From: Flavobacterium sp.
GTDB taxonomy: Bacteria; Bacteroidota; Bacteroidia; Flavobacteriales; Flavobacteriaceae
Direction of reading: 5' to 3'
Assembly (NCBI GenBank): GCA_023251135.1
Contig: JAHEZJ010000030.1
Span: forward strand, 1-64,000
Length of the DNA stretch: 64,000 bases
In this document: positions 1 to 7,979 of the stretch, piece after piece
Layout of the letters: each line of letters starts with the position of its first letter
Position numbering within the stretch: position 1 is the first letter of the stretch
The notes under the pieces: model-generated
The model's input: only the letters and a program-made list of their open reading frames with translations
What the model was told of the DNA's origin: nothing
The model's database searches: none
Translations under genes and position numbers: made by a program

Positions 1-7
1 ACAACCT

Positions 8-116
8 TAAGGTGGTTATTGCGGCGGGGCTCACCTCTTCCCATCCCGAACAGAGTAGTTAAGCCCGCCTGCGCAGATGGTACTGCAGTTATGTGGGAGA
101 GTATGTCGTCGCCTTT
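8..116 (+). rRNA. rrf: 5S ribosomal RNA
   Basis: The sequence contains the conserved 5S core (CATCCCGAACAGAG, TTAAGCCCGC, GATGGTACTGC, GTGGGAGAGTA). The two ends pair as helix I (AAGGTGG near 9-15 with the segment ending at 115). It is the last gene of an rRNA operon whose 23S lies outside the window. Exact ends are uncertain by a few bases. Confidence 0.93.
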
Positions 117-122
117 CTTTGT

Positions 123-157
123 AAAAACCCTGTTCGTAACAAAACGGGGTTTTTTAT
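123..157 (+). terminator. Rho-independent terminator of the rRNA operon
   Basis: AAAAACCCTGTT pairs with AACGGGGTTTTT (one G-U wobble) across a 6-base loop and is followed by a T run. It lies directly after the 5S rRNA. Confidence 0.85.
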
Positions 158-185
158 TCTAAATTTTACTTATATAAGTAGAAAC

Positions 186-258
186 GGTACCTTAGCTCAG
201 ATGGTAGAGCAATGGACTGAAAATCCATGTGTCCCTGGTTCGATCCCTGGAGGTACCA
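186..258 (+). tRNA. tRNA-Phe (GAA)
   Basis: This is a complete 73-base cloverleaf. The acceptor GGTACCT pairs with AGGTACC, the discriminator is A, and anticodon GAA lies at 219-221. CA follows the discriminator, so the CCA tail is only partly encoded. Confidence 0.96.
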
Positions 259-264
259 CATAAT

Positions 265-350
265 GCTCGGATGGTGAAATTGGTAGACACGCTGGACTTA
301 AAATCCAGTGAACAGCAATGTTCGTGCGGGTTCAAGTCCCGCTCTGAGTA
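265..350 (+). tRNA. tRNA-Leu (TAA)
   Basis: An 86-base class II tRNA with a long variable arm. Anticodon TAA is at 299-301 in loop CTTAAAA. The acceptor GCTCGGA pairs with TCTGAGT using two G-U wobbles. Confidence 0.94.
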
Positions 351-352
351 CT

Positions 353-391
353 AAAAAACTTCAACTGGTTTTACTAGTTGAAGTTTTTTTT
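353..391 (+). terminator. Rho-independent terminator after tRNA-Leu
   Basis: AAAAAACTTCAACT pairs perfectly with AGTTGAAGTTTTTT, then a T run. It ends the tRNA-Phe/tRNA-Leu transcript, so the following tRNA-Arg probably has its own promoter. Confidence 0.85.
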
Positions 392-428
392 CGAATAAAA
401 GAGAACAGTGAATGTTCTAAAAAATATT

Positions 429-502
<74 letters not shown>

Positions 503-503
503 C

Positions 504-535
504 AAAAAGCCACTCTAAATGAGTGGCTTTTTTGT
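504..535 (+). terminator. Rho-independent terminator after tRNA-Arg
   Basis: AAAAAGCCACTC / GAGTGGCTTTTT hairpin plus T run. The same unit recurs after the degenerate tRNA copy downstream. Confidence 0.85.
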
Positions 536-550
536 TTTAAGTGGTTTTGT

Positions 551-624
551 TAACGCGGCTCAGCAGGATAGAGCATCCCGATTTCCAATCGGGACGGTCG
601 AAGGTTCGAATCCTTCTGTGTTCA
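551..624 (+). pseudogene. Degenerate tRNA-like copy of the tRNA-Arg
   Basis: This is a second copy of the tRNA-Arg just upstream. The D arm (GCTC...GAGC) and the T arm (GAAGG TTCGAAT CCTTC) are retained. Connector bases 8-9 are missing, base 1 does not pair with base 72, and the anticodon stem has six pairs (TCCCGA/TCGGGA) around loop TTTCCAA, which would read TCC (Gly) if functional. The missing connector argues for a pseudo-tRNA or an attachment-site relic. A divergent but expressed tRNA cannot be excluded. Confidence 0.6.
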
Positions 625-625
625 C

Positions 626-655
626 AAAAAGCCACTCAAAACGAGTGGTTTTTTT
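626..655 (+). terminator. Duplicated terminator after the tRNA-like copy
   Basis: AAAAAGCCACTC / GAGTGGTTTTTT with a T run. Its left arm is identical to the terminator at 504-535, showing that the tRNA and its terminator were duplicated together. Confidence 0.75.
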
Positions 656-681
656 GTTTTATATCAGTTTCAACTACATAG

Positions 682-945
682 TTCAGGATCGATACAAAAA
701 ATAGATCAGGTTCAAGAGTTGAGGATTATGCAGAAAGATTAGATAATGTAAACAAGAAGAAATCTATATATCTTCTATACAGCGCTAATCTTGCAGATTA
801 AGCCACTGGCAATAATCGAATCAAGAATAGGCCAGGAGAAGTAAAAAAAGGTTTAGATAGGATCAATGATCCTACTTTGTTCGGAAATAGAATCGCTAAA
901 GGATTTGAAGAGTATTCTTTTATGAAATCAATAATGGTTGACTAA
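682..945 (+). pseudogene. Relic reading frame with one internal stop
   Basis: One frame reads from 682 to the TAA at 943-945 and is interrupted only by a TAA at 799-801. The translation looks protein-like and is rich in K, R, D and N (for example NNRIKNRPGEVKKGLDR, then DPTLFGNRIAKGFEEYSF). I do not recognise the family. No start codon with a ribosome-binding site is evident. It fills most of the 380 bases between the tRNA-like copy and the next gene, so it may be what is left of an element once inserted at the tRNA-Arg. Confidence 0.35.
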
Positions 946-964
946 CATATCGAATGTTGTAGCT

Positions 965-1014
965 AAAAAAAAAATCAAACTTTATACAAAAGCTAAAGTT
1001 GTATAAAGTTTGAT
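965..1014 (-). terminator. Strong terminator for the minus-strand gene ending at 1036
   Basis: A perfect 16-bp inverted repeat (974-989 and 999-1014, arm ATCAAACTTTATACAA) with a 9-base loop. On the minus strand it is followed by a U run (A run at 965-973 on the plus strand). Confidence 0.85.
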
Positions 1015-1035
1015 CGTATTTTAAGAATGCTTCTT

Positions 1036-2580
1036 TTAGTTCTCAATAAACACTCCTATCTGTTGTAGGTGTTTTTCGGTTTGATATTTATTAAAGTTAT
1101 TCCATTTTGGAGGTGAACTTGTTTTTTTTCCGTACATAAGATCCAAGCAGACGTTATTGTCTTTGTATTTATCGTGTAAAACAGCCAAAATCTTAAAGAA
1201 AAACTGATCCAGCATAACAATGCCTTCAAATTCGGATTTTAGTTCATTGTAATTACGATCTGATGGATCTAGCAATTGCAATAAGCTAAGGATTGCATTC
1301 TTTTCTGTCTCATTGATTTCAGTCAGGTAACCGGTTTTTAAGGTTTTGAATACTAAATTGTTCCAAACCTCACTATCATGTCCCCATTGAACGTCGGGCA
1401 GATTTAGGGAATGTTCGCAAATTAGAATAATCGAAAAAAGAACATCATTTAAGTATTCTGCCGGAAATTCGTCAAAACTTCTGAATTCAAAACCGCTTTG
1501 GTACATTTTCTCCTGATTAAAATCCAGACCCACTTCCGAAAGTAATTCGTACTCCATTTCTGTCTCAATCTGATCGCGCCACCAAATATTGTCTTCTTTT
1601 TTGAATTTTAGCAATTTTCTAAAGTCATCCACTTTATAGGTTAGAATTTTACCTTTAGGCATTGCTTTATTAAAAGTTCCTACACCGATGTAGCGTGACA
1701 TGGCATTTCTCATAGAACCCAGAGTAAATTTTTTGTCCAAACTATAGGTGTTGCTTATCACTCCCATAATATCAGGGCTTCCAAGGGTGGCGATGAAAAA
1801 AGGCTCGAACCATTGCAATAAATAAATAGCGTTGGCATGTGTTTTGTCAAAATCACTATAATCGAGAATGCGGCTGTCTTTTGTTAGCGAGGGTAAAGTA
1901 ATGTGAAAATGGTATGTTCCGTTATTAAACAGAACGAGATTTTCCTGGTTGGTCATAAACATGTTAAGGCCATTGTTATAATCCGGAAAATTTAATTTAC
2001 CATTAAGTATTGCTGAGTCATTGATTTTATCGAGAAATAACTTTTTGGTTGCCTTTAATTCTTTGCATGAATCAGCTATTGTTCGATTTTCAAAATATTT
2101 AGTTACAAATTCTATAGAATCACCATCGAAGTGAACAGACCCCATAGTTTTGTTTCTTTGGGTAATCATGCTTTGAATATTGTAAGGTTGATCTTCAAGG
2201 AAAAGTTCCATAATAGATTTTCCGAGATATTCGGGATTTTCAAGTGGTTGTGGATTTGCTTCAGCAGATTCGGCAGTAGGAACCAATGATTTTACTGGCG
2301 ATAATGTTTTGTGCTGATAGTTTATATCCAGCTTTTCCAGCGAATGACTGTTCATCATTCGGCTCACTTTATAGTTTTCGTTTGTGTCAAAAGCTTTTTG
2401 AAGTACAGGTGCCAAACTCTCTGGTTTGTAGCATTTTCTATAGTCTATGCTGTATTTTTCAAAACCAATTTTTTGTTGTATAAATTCACCAGAAACTATT
2501 AGGGATTCTTCAAATTGCATGTAGGTTTCGTTTTCTAATCCAATTCCCCAATAATATTTTTGTGTCTGATTGTCTTTCAT
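1036..2580 (-). CDS. Putative amidoligase / glutamate-cysteine-ligase-like protein
   Basis: 514 residues with no signal peptide or membrane segment, so probably cytoplasmic. I do not recognise a named family with certainty. The motif order resembles carboxylate-amine ligases of the GCS/glutamine-synthetase fold: G12-I-G-L-E-N-E18 near the N-terminus, HFH at 224-226, HANAIYLLQWFEPF at about 248-261, GSMRN at 288-292 and FEFRSFD at 364-370 (E-x-R-x-x-D type). Such enzymes join an amine to a carboxylate using ATP. That activity is inferred from motifs only. It is transcribed in the same direction as the papain-fold peptidase-like gene 426 bases upstream and is closed by a strong hairpin terminator. 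Other views: a structural homologue without activity, or an unrelated family. Confidence 0.5.
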   Translation of the reverse strand: MKDNQTQKYYWGIGLENETYMQFEESLIVSGEFIQQKIGFEKYSIDYRKCYKPESLAPVLQKAFDTNENYKVSRMMNSHSLEKLDINYQHKTLSPVKSLVPTAESAEANPQPLENPEYLGKSIMELFLEDQPYNIQSMITQRNKTMGSVHFDGDSIEFVTKYFENRTIADSCKELKATKKLFLDKINDSAILNGKLNFPDYNNGLNMFMTNQENLVLFNNGTYHFHITLPSLTKDSRILDYSDFDKTHANAIYLLQWFEPFFIATLGSPDIMGVISNTYSLDKKFTLGSMRNAMSRYIGVGTFNKAMPKGKILTYKVDDFRKLLKFKKEDNIWWRDQIETEMEYELLSEVGLDFNQEKMYQSGFEFRSFDEFPAEYLNDVLFSIILICEHSLNLPDVQWGHDSEVWNNLVFKTLKTGYLTEINETEKNAILSLLQLLDPSDRNYNELKSEFEGIVMLDQFFFKILAVLHDKYKDNNVCLDLMYGKKTSSPPKWNNFNKYQTEKHLQQIGVFIEN

Positions 2581-3006
2581 TTATACTAATTTTCTTTTTT
2601 AAGGTTGTTTTAAAGTGTTTGTTTTTATGCTAAAATACAGCAGTTCATCTACTGAAATTCTGAGTCGTAAGATCTTTTAACGGATAGTGCCTAATGGTTT
2701 GCATCCCTTAAAATAGCTTTATTTATTTTGTAAAATGGTATGAATTAGTAGTAGTCTGGGAAATTGTATACTTGTATCGATTGAAAAATTGATTAAATAA
2801 TTTTATAATGGGGATACAAAATTACTATTCTTGTTAATTGTCTTTTTATCAATGATTTAGGTAAGCGTATAGCCGAATTACAACTCTTGCGATTTCTGTT
2901 TTTTCAGATTGCGAAAGTAGTTCTTTATTATGTTATTTCCAAACAGTTAAAAGCTTGTAAATCAGTTATTTTTGGTTGTGCGGAGAATTGAAGGTATTCT
3001 TTTTAT
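2581..3006. other. Intergenic region, 426 bases
   Basis: No coding region is visible. A minus-strand TAATTTTG (plus-strand CAAAATTA, 2817-2824) fits the flavobacterial -7 consensus. The nearest upstream TTG is about 25 bases away, longer than usual, so a promoter for the amidoligase-like gene is only possible. Confidence 0.3.
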
Positions 3007-3744
3007 TTATTCATGGTAATAAAACACGTAGGACGAGTATAATTCGTCATTCCACCAGTCTTTTCTAACTTCTGAAAAATAATTATAATTTAGTTTTCCT
3101 GCCTGTGATTGCAGGGGATATAGGACTACGCCATTCTCTCGATAGGCCAGATTTAAATTTGTTTCAGGAACAACGGGAACAATATGACCGGATAGTCCTT
3201 TTTCTCTTCTTTTGGCACAAATTATTCCTATTCCACCATTGGCATTTACTTTGTTTTGAATTTCATCGGGAGTAAACATTCTTTGCCAGCCAAATTGAGG
3301 TCCCCATTTTAGAAACCAATCGTGTATAGCACTCGAGTAAATACGTTCGACTGTTTGTTCAAAAACAGGTTCCACTTCTTTTCCTTGAGCTATTTTTTCG
3401 AGTGCTTCTTCAGTCCACCAAACAGTTGGGAGATAGGCACCGCTGAAATAGCAATAATCATAAGAGTAAACATTACAGTAGGTATCTTCTACGGTTCTTT
3501 GATATCTAATATTGGTTTCGACATCGAGTTTATCGATAAGTTGGCCAATACTTTTTTTCTTACTGGAAACATCTGTTTGATCTCTAAAGGGAATGCTGGA
3601 GTCAGAAAGGGGTCTTTCTTTCATGTAAACAGAATCTAAACGGGATTGAGGATCTGGCAATAAATCGGCTCTTTTTAGTTTATTATCCCATGTTAGATTT
3701 ACGTCTAGTGTTAAGGGTGTGGTTTCTGTTGTATATTTCTCCAT
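3007..3744 (-). CDS. Papain-fold (NlpC/P60- or CHAP-like) cysteine peptidase-like protein
   Basis: 245 residues, no signal peptide, so probably cytoplasmic or exported without cleavage. The segment TYCNVYSYDYCYF places a candidate nucleophile at C90 followed by N91, with D96 behind it. Later come an A-N-x-G-G segment (about 168-171) and G186-H187-I-V-P-V-V, a typical setting for the catalytic histidine of NlpC/P60-type amidases and peptidases. Those enzymes cut peptide or isopeptide bonds, often in peptidoglycan stems. Family assignment rests on these motifs only. It lies upstream of, and in the same direction as, the amidoligase-like gene, which could make the bond type this protein cuts. 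Substrate unknown. Confidence 0.5.
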   Translation of the reverse strand: MEKYTTETTPLTLDVNLTWDNKLKRADLLPDPQSRLDSVYMKERPLSDSSIPFRDQTDVSSKKKSIGQLIDKLDVETNIRYQRTVEDTYCNVYSYDYCYFSGAYLPTVWWTEEALEKIAQGKEVEPVFEQTVERIYSSAIHDWFLKWGPQFGWQRMFTPDEIQNKVNANGGIGIICAKRREKGLSGHIVPVVPETNLNLAYRENGVVLYPLQSQAGKLNYNYFSEVRKDWWNDELYSSYVFYYHE

Positions 3745-4353
3745 CTTGACTGCTTAATTATGAACCAGCATAACAGTGGAATCGATTGTGTCCATAGTGT
3801 TATTTGGCTAGGTAAAAAGTAAATATAAGGATTTTAAGCTTTCCAAGATGTTTTTTTAGAAATGGCAAATTATAGGAAGTAGTACTGTTTAGAATGGATT
3901 GTATACAAGGTGCCATAAAAAATAGTGGAAATTATCGCAGACTAATTTATAGAATAAGGAACGAGTTATAAATTAAATAGGCTGATTTATATTTAGTTAC
4001 GTTTTTTTTATTCTAAAGGATGGTAAGTTTAGTTTTGATATTTTTTTTACCGCTGCAAAGGTTAATTGTTGAGTTAATCGAAAAAATAGGAGACGGGCAT
4101 TTTTTTATGTTGAAGAAAAAAAATATCGTAAATAATTGATTAGTAATATTTTATGATTTTGTTAAATTTGTTATAAGAATTTCGGGTAATACCAGTTCTG
4201 GAAAAATTGCAACGCCCGTCTTATCATGCTATCAGGTCACATTTTAGAGTATTAAAAGGCAAGGGAGTAAAGGAAAGTAGGTGAGATTTAGTAGATTGAT
4301 TCTATTACCTTAAATGGTTTTGTTTATATTTACTTCTTTCAATTTATAGAACC
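3745..4353. other. Intergenic region, 609 bases
   Basis: AT-rich spacer between divergent genes. No plausible reading frame, RNA gene or strong hairpin was found. An 8-bp inverted pair (AGACGGGC at 4091-4098, GCCCGTCT at 4214-4221) is too short to interpret. Confidence 0.4.
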
Positions 4354-5019
4354 ATGAAAATGCAACTGTCTTTATCTCGTATAATAATACTTCTGTTTAG
4401 TCTTTTCTTTTGTACACTTACTACAAATGCACAGAATGAAACTTATTCATCTGAAGAGGGAAGTGAAATTGCGGATACCACTTTTGTAAATCTTAAAGAT
4501 TACAGTAATGATTTCGTTTATGACATGAAATATGCTACTGAAGATAACTTTTTAAAGGCAAAAGTTTATGATTGCGCCGAGTGTTTACTGCGCTATAAAG
4601 CCGTTAAAGCTTTAATAGCGGCAAATAAAGATTTTATGAAAGACGGATGTAAAATAAAGCTTTTCGATTGTTACAGGCCTTTGTCCATCCAGAAAAAAAT
4701 GTGGGAGATTGTATCAAATCCGGAGTATGTGGCCGATCCAAAAAAAGGCTCCATCCATAATAAAGGAGGAGCCGTTGATATTACTTTAGTCAATGCTAAG
4801 GGCGAAGAACTGGAAATGGGTACTAATTTTGATTTTTTTGGCATTGAGGCCAGTCATAATTATAAAAAATTTCCGGTGTCGGTTAAAGCAAATCGAAAAT
4901 ATTTGAAAAGTGTGATGATCAAAAACGGATTCAATTCTTTTGATTCAGAGTGGTGGCATTATAATTTAAAAACAGGTCTAAACGATAAAGTCTCCAATCA
5001 AAAGTGGAAATGCGATTAG
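4354..5019 (+). CDS. D-alanyl-D-alanine dipeptidase (VanX/DdpX type, M15D)
   Basis: 221 residues. An N-terminal signal peptide ends near TTNAQ, so the protein acts in the periplasm or as an exported enzyme. It hydrolyses D-Ala-D-Ala dipeptide to D-alanine, and in this setting is more likely used for wall recycling than for vancomycin resistance. Visible M15 residues: YRP (R108), SIHNKGGAVD with zinc ligands H135 and D142, and EWWHY with catalytic E199 and zinc ligand H202. No vanH/vanA-like ligase genes are nearby. Its stop codon abuts the end of the convergent next gene with no spacer. The ATG at 4354 starts directly at the signal peptide. Confidence 0.88.
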   Translation: MKMQLSLSRIIILLFSLFFCTLTTNAQNETYSSEEGSEIADTTFVNLKDYSNDFVYDMKYATEDNFLKAKVYDCAECLLRYKAVKALIAANKDFMKDGCKIKLFDCYRPLSIQKKMWEIVSNPEYVADPKKGSIHNKGGAVDITLVNAKGEELEMGTNFDFFGIEASHNYKKFPVSVKANRKYLKSVMIKNGFNSFDSEWWHYNLKTGLNDKVSNQKWKCD

Positions 5020-5586
5020 TTATTCGACACATCTTATGTTTTCCATGAAATATGTATTCGGATGGTAAACTTTACCATTCAATTCCGAAGTTAAATCCCT
5101 TTTTACAATATAATCCTCTACAGTGGTCAGGTATTTTATTCGCATAATCGAAACTGGCGATTTTTTAAGATCTTCGAAGTTGTCTTTCATAAACATAAAA
5201 ATCCCGGTATTGATTCGGTTGTCAAAACCTTTTTCGTCACGAATAAGCGTTCCGCAGCTTTCTTTGTCGATATGAATCAACGTTACTATTTTTCCGTTTT
5301 CTAATTGTAAAAAAACCTTTGAGTTTTTATCGAAGCAGTTTGCTTTTATGAAGTCTTTGCTTTTTTGGATAAGCTGTAAATTTAAGGCTGGTAAACCATC
5401 GGTTTGTGCCAGCGCGAAGAAAACATAATCAAATGTTCCGCCAAAGTATTTTTCGCTGATCATGTATTCGTTGGTTACTTTGTAGCTGCCTATAGAGTCG
5501 TTTACATTTGTACTGTATTCACATGGTTTTTGTGCAAAGGCAGTAAAGGTTAATAAGAAAAAGGTTAGTGTAATTAGTTGTTTCAT
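5020..5586 (-). CDS. Exported protein of unknown function
   Basis: 188 residues from ATG 5586. The frame also opens at a TTG 21 bases upstream, but the ATG gives a clean signal peptide (MKQLITLTFFLLTFTAFAQ) and lies 2 bases after the stop of the upstream gene. The mature part has three cysteines (after the signal, CGT near the middle, and near the C-terminus) and alternating hydrophobic strands, suggesting a small periplasmic fold. I do not recognise the family. It is the last gene of a minus-strand operon with the THUMP-like methyltransferase and the AI-2E-type permease, and it converges with the dipeptidase gene without a gap. Confidence 0.75.
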   Translation of the reverse strand: MKQLITLTFFLLTFTAFAQKPCEYSTNVNDSIGSYKVTNEYMISEKYFGGTFDYVFFALAQTDGLPALNLQLIQKSKDFIKANCFDKNSKVFLQLENGKIVTLIHIDKESCGTLIRDEKGFDNRINTGIFMFMKDNFEDLKKSPVSIMRIKYLTTVEDYIVKRDLTSELNGKVYHPNTYFMENIRCVE

Positions 5587-5588
5587 TT

Positions 5589-6770
5589 TTAAGTTATTTT
5601 TCTGCAAATTAAAACTATTTTGGTATCATTTTTATCAGTTGTAAAAAAACAATACAAATTTCCGCCATTTTTTATTTTCCATTTTTTTCGAATGTTTTCC
5701 ACCGTGTCCGGAAAGTTTCGGGTAGTGATATTGGCCTGCTGATTTACAAGCTCAGTTTTCATTTCATTCTTACTGTAGGGAATCACTTTTTCGATCTCAA
5801 AACGGCGTCCCGGAAAATCGATTAAATTTTCTGAGGTATACAAATGCGAATGTTTGTGGAGTTTATCGATCTTAAAAATTGTACTGACTTCTTCAAATCT
5901 TCCTGATTTCATTATAGCCGAATTGGGCTCATAAATATATTTCTGAGGAAGACCGTAAGAAGGGATAACCGTTTCATGGTCCATAACAAACTCGAAAGTC
6001 TCTATTTTGTCTTTTAAAATATTGGCCGTTTTTATGGTGATTTCACCAGAGTATTGATGGTGAATCTCAAAAAGCAATTCTTTTACTTCGTTTTCAAGCG
6101 CAATAATGTGAATGCTTTTGACAAATTGAAGTTCGGATAATCCGGCAGAAAGATCTAATAACGGAGCCGTTTTTATTAAGACAGCAGCTGTTTTTTTAAA
6201 GTAAAAATCCAGCAAATCGGGAACATTAGGCAAACAGTCTTTCAGCATAAAAACTTTACCTTTAGCATCGTTCCTGCGGGACGGATCAATATAAACCCAA
6301 TCCCATTTTTGATCAGAATCATTTAAAACAGAAGTAGAATCATTAGCATAGAAAGTGCAATTTTCGACTTTTAGCTGTTCGAAATTATGTTTGACAATAG
6401 CCGATAAATCTTCGTTTATTTCGCAATGTGCTATTTTTTTGAATTTTTTGGAGAAATAATAATCGTCGACACCAAAACCTCCGGTAAGGTCAATTAAACT
6501 TTCGCCGGAAATTAAAGAAGCTTTATAGGCTGCTGTTTTCTCAGATGAAGTTTGCTCAACGGATATTTTAGAGGGATAAATAATGTTTGCGGTCTCAAAC
6601 CAGGTTGGCAGCTTGTCTTTTGCTTTTGACTTTGCTTCAATCTGATTTAAAAGTACAATCCAGTCGATTTCAGGAAAGGGATTTTTCTGAAGCGCTAATT
6701 TTGTAATTGGGACACCACTATTTTGAGTTATGAATTCCTGAATGTTTTGGTTTAAAATAGCAGTATTCAA
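5589..6770 (-). CDS. Class I SAM methyltransferase with THUMP-like domain
   Basis: 393 residues. The methyltransferase core includes the SAM-binding loop LIDLTGGFGVDDYYF (about 92-106) and YIDPSRRN (about 160), a DPxRR form of the catalytic motif IV seen in RNA/DNA methyltransferases. The C-terminal third, containing FPGRRFEIEKVIPYSK and RNFPDTVENIRKKWKIKNGG, matches what I know of the THUMP-like domain in Bacteroidota homologues. RNA is the likely substrate; the modified base is not known. The start lies 2 bases after the stop of the upstream permease gene, indicating co-transcription. Confidence 0.8.
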   Translation of the reverse strand: MNTAILNQNIQEFITQNSGVPITKLALQKNPFPEIDWIVLLNQIEAKSKAKDKLPTWFETANIIYPSKISVEQTSSEKTAAYKASLISGESLIDLTGGFGVDDYYFSKKFKKIAHCEINEDLSAIVKHNFEQLKVENCTFYANDSTSVLNDSDQKWDWVYIDPSRRNDAKGKVFMLKDCLPNVPDLLDFYFKKTAAVLIKTAPLLDLSAGLSELQFVKSIHIIALENEVKELLFEIHHQYSGEITIKTANILKDKIETFEFVMDHETVIPSYGLPQKYIYEPNSAIMKSGRFEEVSTIFKIDKLHKHSHLYTSENLIDFPGRRFEIEKVIPYSKNEMKTELVNQQANITTRNFPDTVENIRKKWKIKNGGNLYCFFTTDKNDTKIVLICRKIT

Positions 6771-6772
6771 TG

Positions 6773-7864
6773 TTAAATTCTTTCGGTTAATACAGAGACA
6801 ATTTTGTTGTCAGGAAAAAATTCCTTTAAAATTACTTTCAGCATCGTAAATACCGGAATGGCAATGATCATTCCAACAATTCCAAAAGTAATTCCGCTGA
6901 TTAAAGTAACCAGGAATATTTCTAACGGGTGCGAATTTACGCTTTTTGATGAAATTATAGGCTGGCTGATGTTATTATCAATGGCCTGAACCAATAAAAA
7001 CCCGATGATTACGTAGATGGTTTTGGGAAGTATCTCAGATTGAAAATCGCTTCCAATCATACTGATCATAGTTAAAATTCCCGCCAGTATCGTTCCTATA
7101 ATGGGTCCTATATAAGGTATAACATTCAAAATGGCACATAAAAAGGCGATCACAAAAGCATTTTTATTTCCAAATATCATTAAAACAATTAAATACAGAA
7201 TGAATACAACTGTTAACTGCAGCAACAGACCTATAAAATAACGGGTTAGGAAATGGTTTATTTTAGTGATCGAATTTAAGATTTTGTCTTCATTTGTATC
7301 AGGAAGAATTTTTCGGGCACTAACCTTAAAGGCGTCCTGATCTTTGATAAAGAAAAAAGTAATAAAGAATACCGAAACCAATCCCATTCCGATATTCGCC
7401 ATAAAGCCTATAATTGAATTTAGAAAACCGGTAAAGTAGCTGAAATCGATTATCGATGTTATTTTAGATTCTTTTAAAACTTTATTTAAATCAAGATGCT
7501 GAATGTTAAAATAAGTTTCAATAGTGCGTTCTGTTTGTAGAAATTGTTGTTGCAGATTTTGGGTATCCAACAGTGATAAATTATTGGCTTGTGAAATGAT
7601 TAACGGAACAAACAATAAAATAAAGCCAACGATGGCAAGTATGAATAAAATTAGCGCTGTAGTGGCTGCCAGTGAATTGCTGAACTTTAATTTATTCTTT
7701 AAAAATTGTATTAATGGATTTGCGATTAAGCACAATAGCAACGAAATACATAAATAGACAATTACAGTCTGAATTTGGTATAGAAAATACAAAATAGCGG
7801 CGACAACCAGGATGGTAGTTAGAGCTCTTAAAATTCCGTTTGAAATAATTTTCGATGTGATCAT
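6773..7864 (-). CDS. AI-2E family transporter
   Basis: 363 residues with about eight hydrophobic segments: a pair near the N-terminus, one at about 60-90, one near 150-175, and a cluster from about 210 to 350. PYIGPIIGTILAGIL and the long soluble stretch after the third segment are typical of the AI-2E/UPF0118 permease family. Members have been linked to autoinducer-2 export and to Na+/H+ antiport, so the substrate cannot be given. First gene of a three-gene minus-strand operon (2-base gaps). Confidence 0.88.
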   Translation of the reverse strand: MITSKIISNGILRALTTILVVAAILYFLYQIQTVIVYLCISLLLCLIANPLIQFLKNKLKFSNSLAATTALILFILAIVGFILLFVPLIISQANNLSLLDTQNLQQQFLQTERTIETYFNIQHLDLNKVLKESKITSIIDFSYFTGFLNSIIGFMANIGMGLVSVFFITFFFIKDQDAFKVSARKILPDTNEDKILNSITKINHFLTRYFIGLLLQLTVVFILYLIVLMIFGNKNAFVIAFLCAILNVIPYIGPIIGTILAGILTMISMIGSDFQSEILPKTIYVIIGFLLVQAIDNNISQPIISSKSVNSHPLEIFLVTLISGITFGIVGMIIAIPVFTMLKVILKEFFPDNKIVSVLTERI

Positions 7865-7920
7865 GATTCGGTTTTAAAGGATAAATATAGGAAAAAGCTT
7901 TTGAAGTTTACAGGTAAACA

Positions 7921-7953
7921 AAAAAAAGCGGGATGTTGCCATCCCGCTTTTCA
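7921..7953 (-). terminator. Terminator of the M43 metalloprotease gene
   Basis: GCGGGATG / CATCCCGC stem with loop TTGC. On the minus strand it is followed by a seven-base U run, just after the stop at 7980. Confidence 0.85.
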
Positions 7954-7979
7954 AGTTTGTCTTTTATGCTTGTCTATAT

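Noticed and set aside
519..704. Small protein reading through the tRNA copy
   Set aside because: The frame overlaps the duplicated tRNA and terminator, so its codons are dictated by RNA sequence.
4091..4221. Inverted pair AGACGGGC / GCCCGTCT
   Set aside because: Only 8 bases per arm and 115 bases apart; no further symmetry or coding content.
4354..5019. Vancomycin resistance island
   Set aside because: Only a VanX-type dipeptidase is present; no VanH, VanA-type ligase or VanRS genes nearby.
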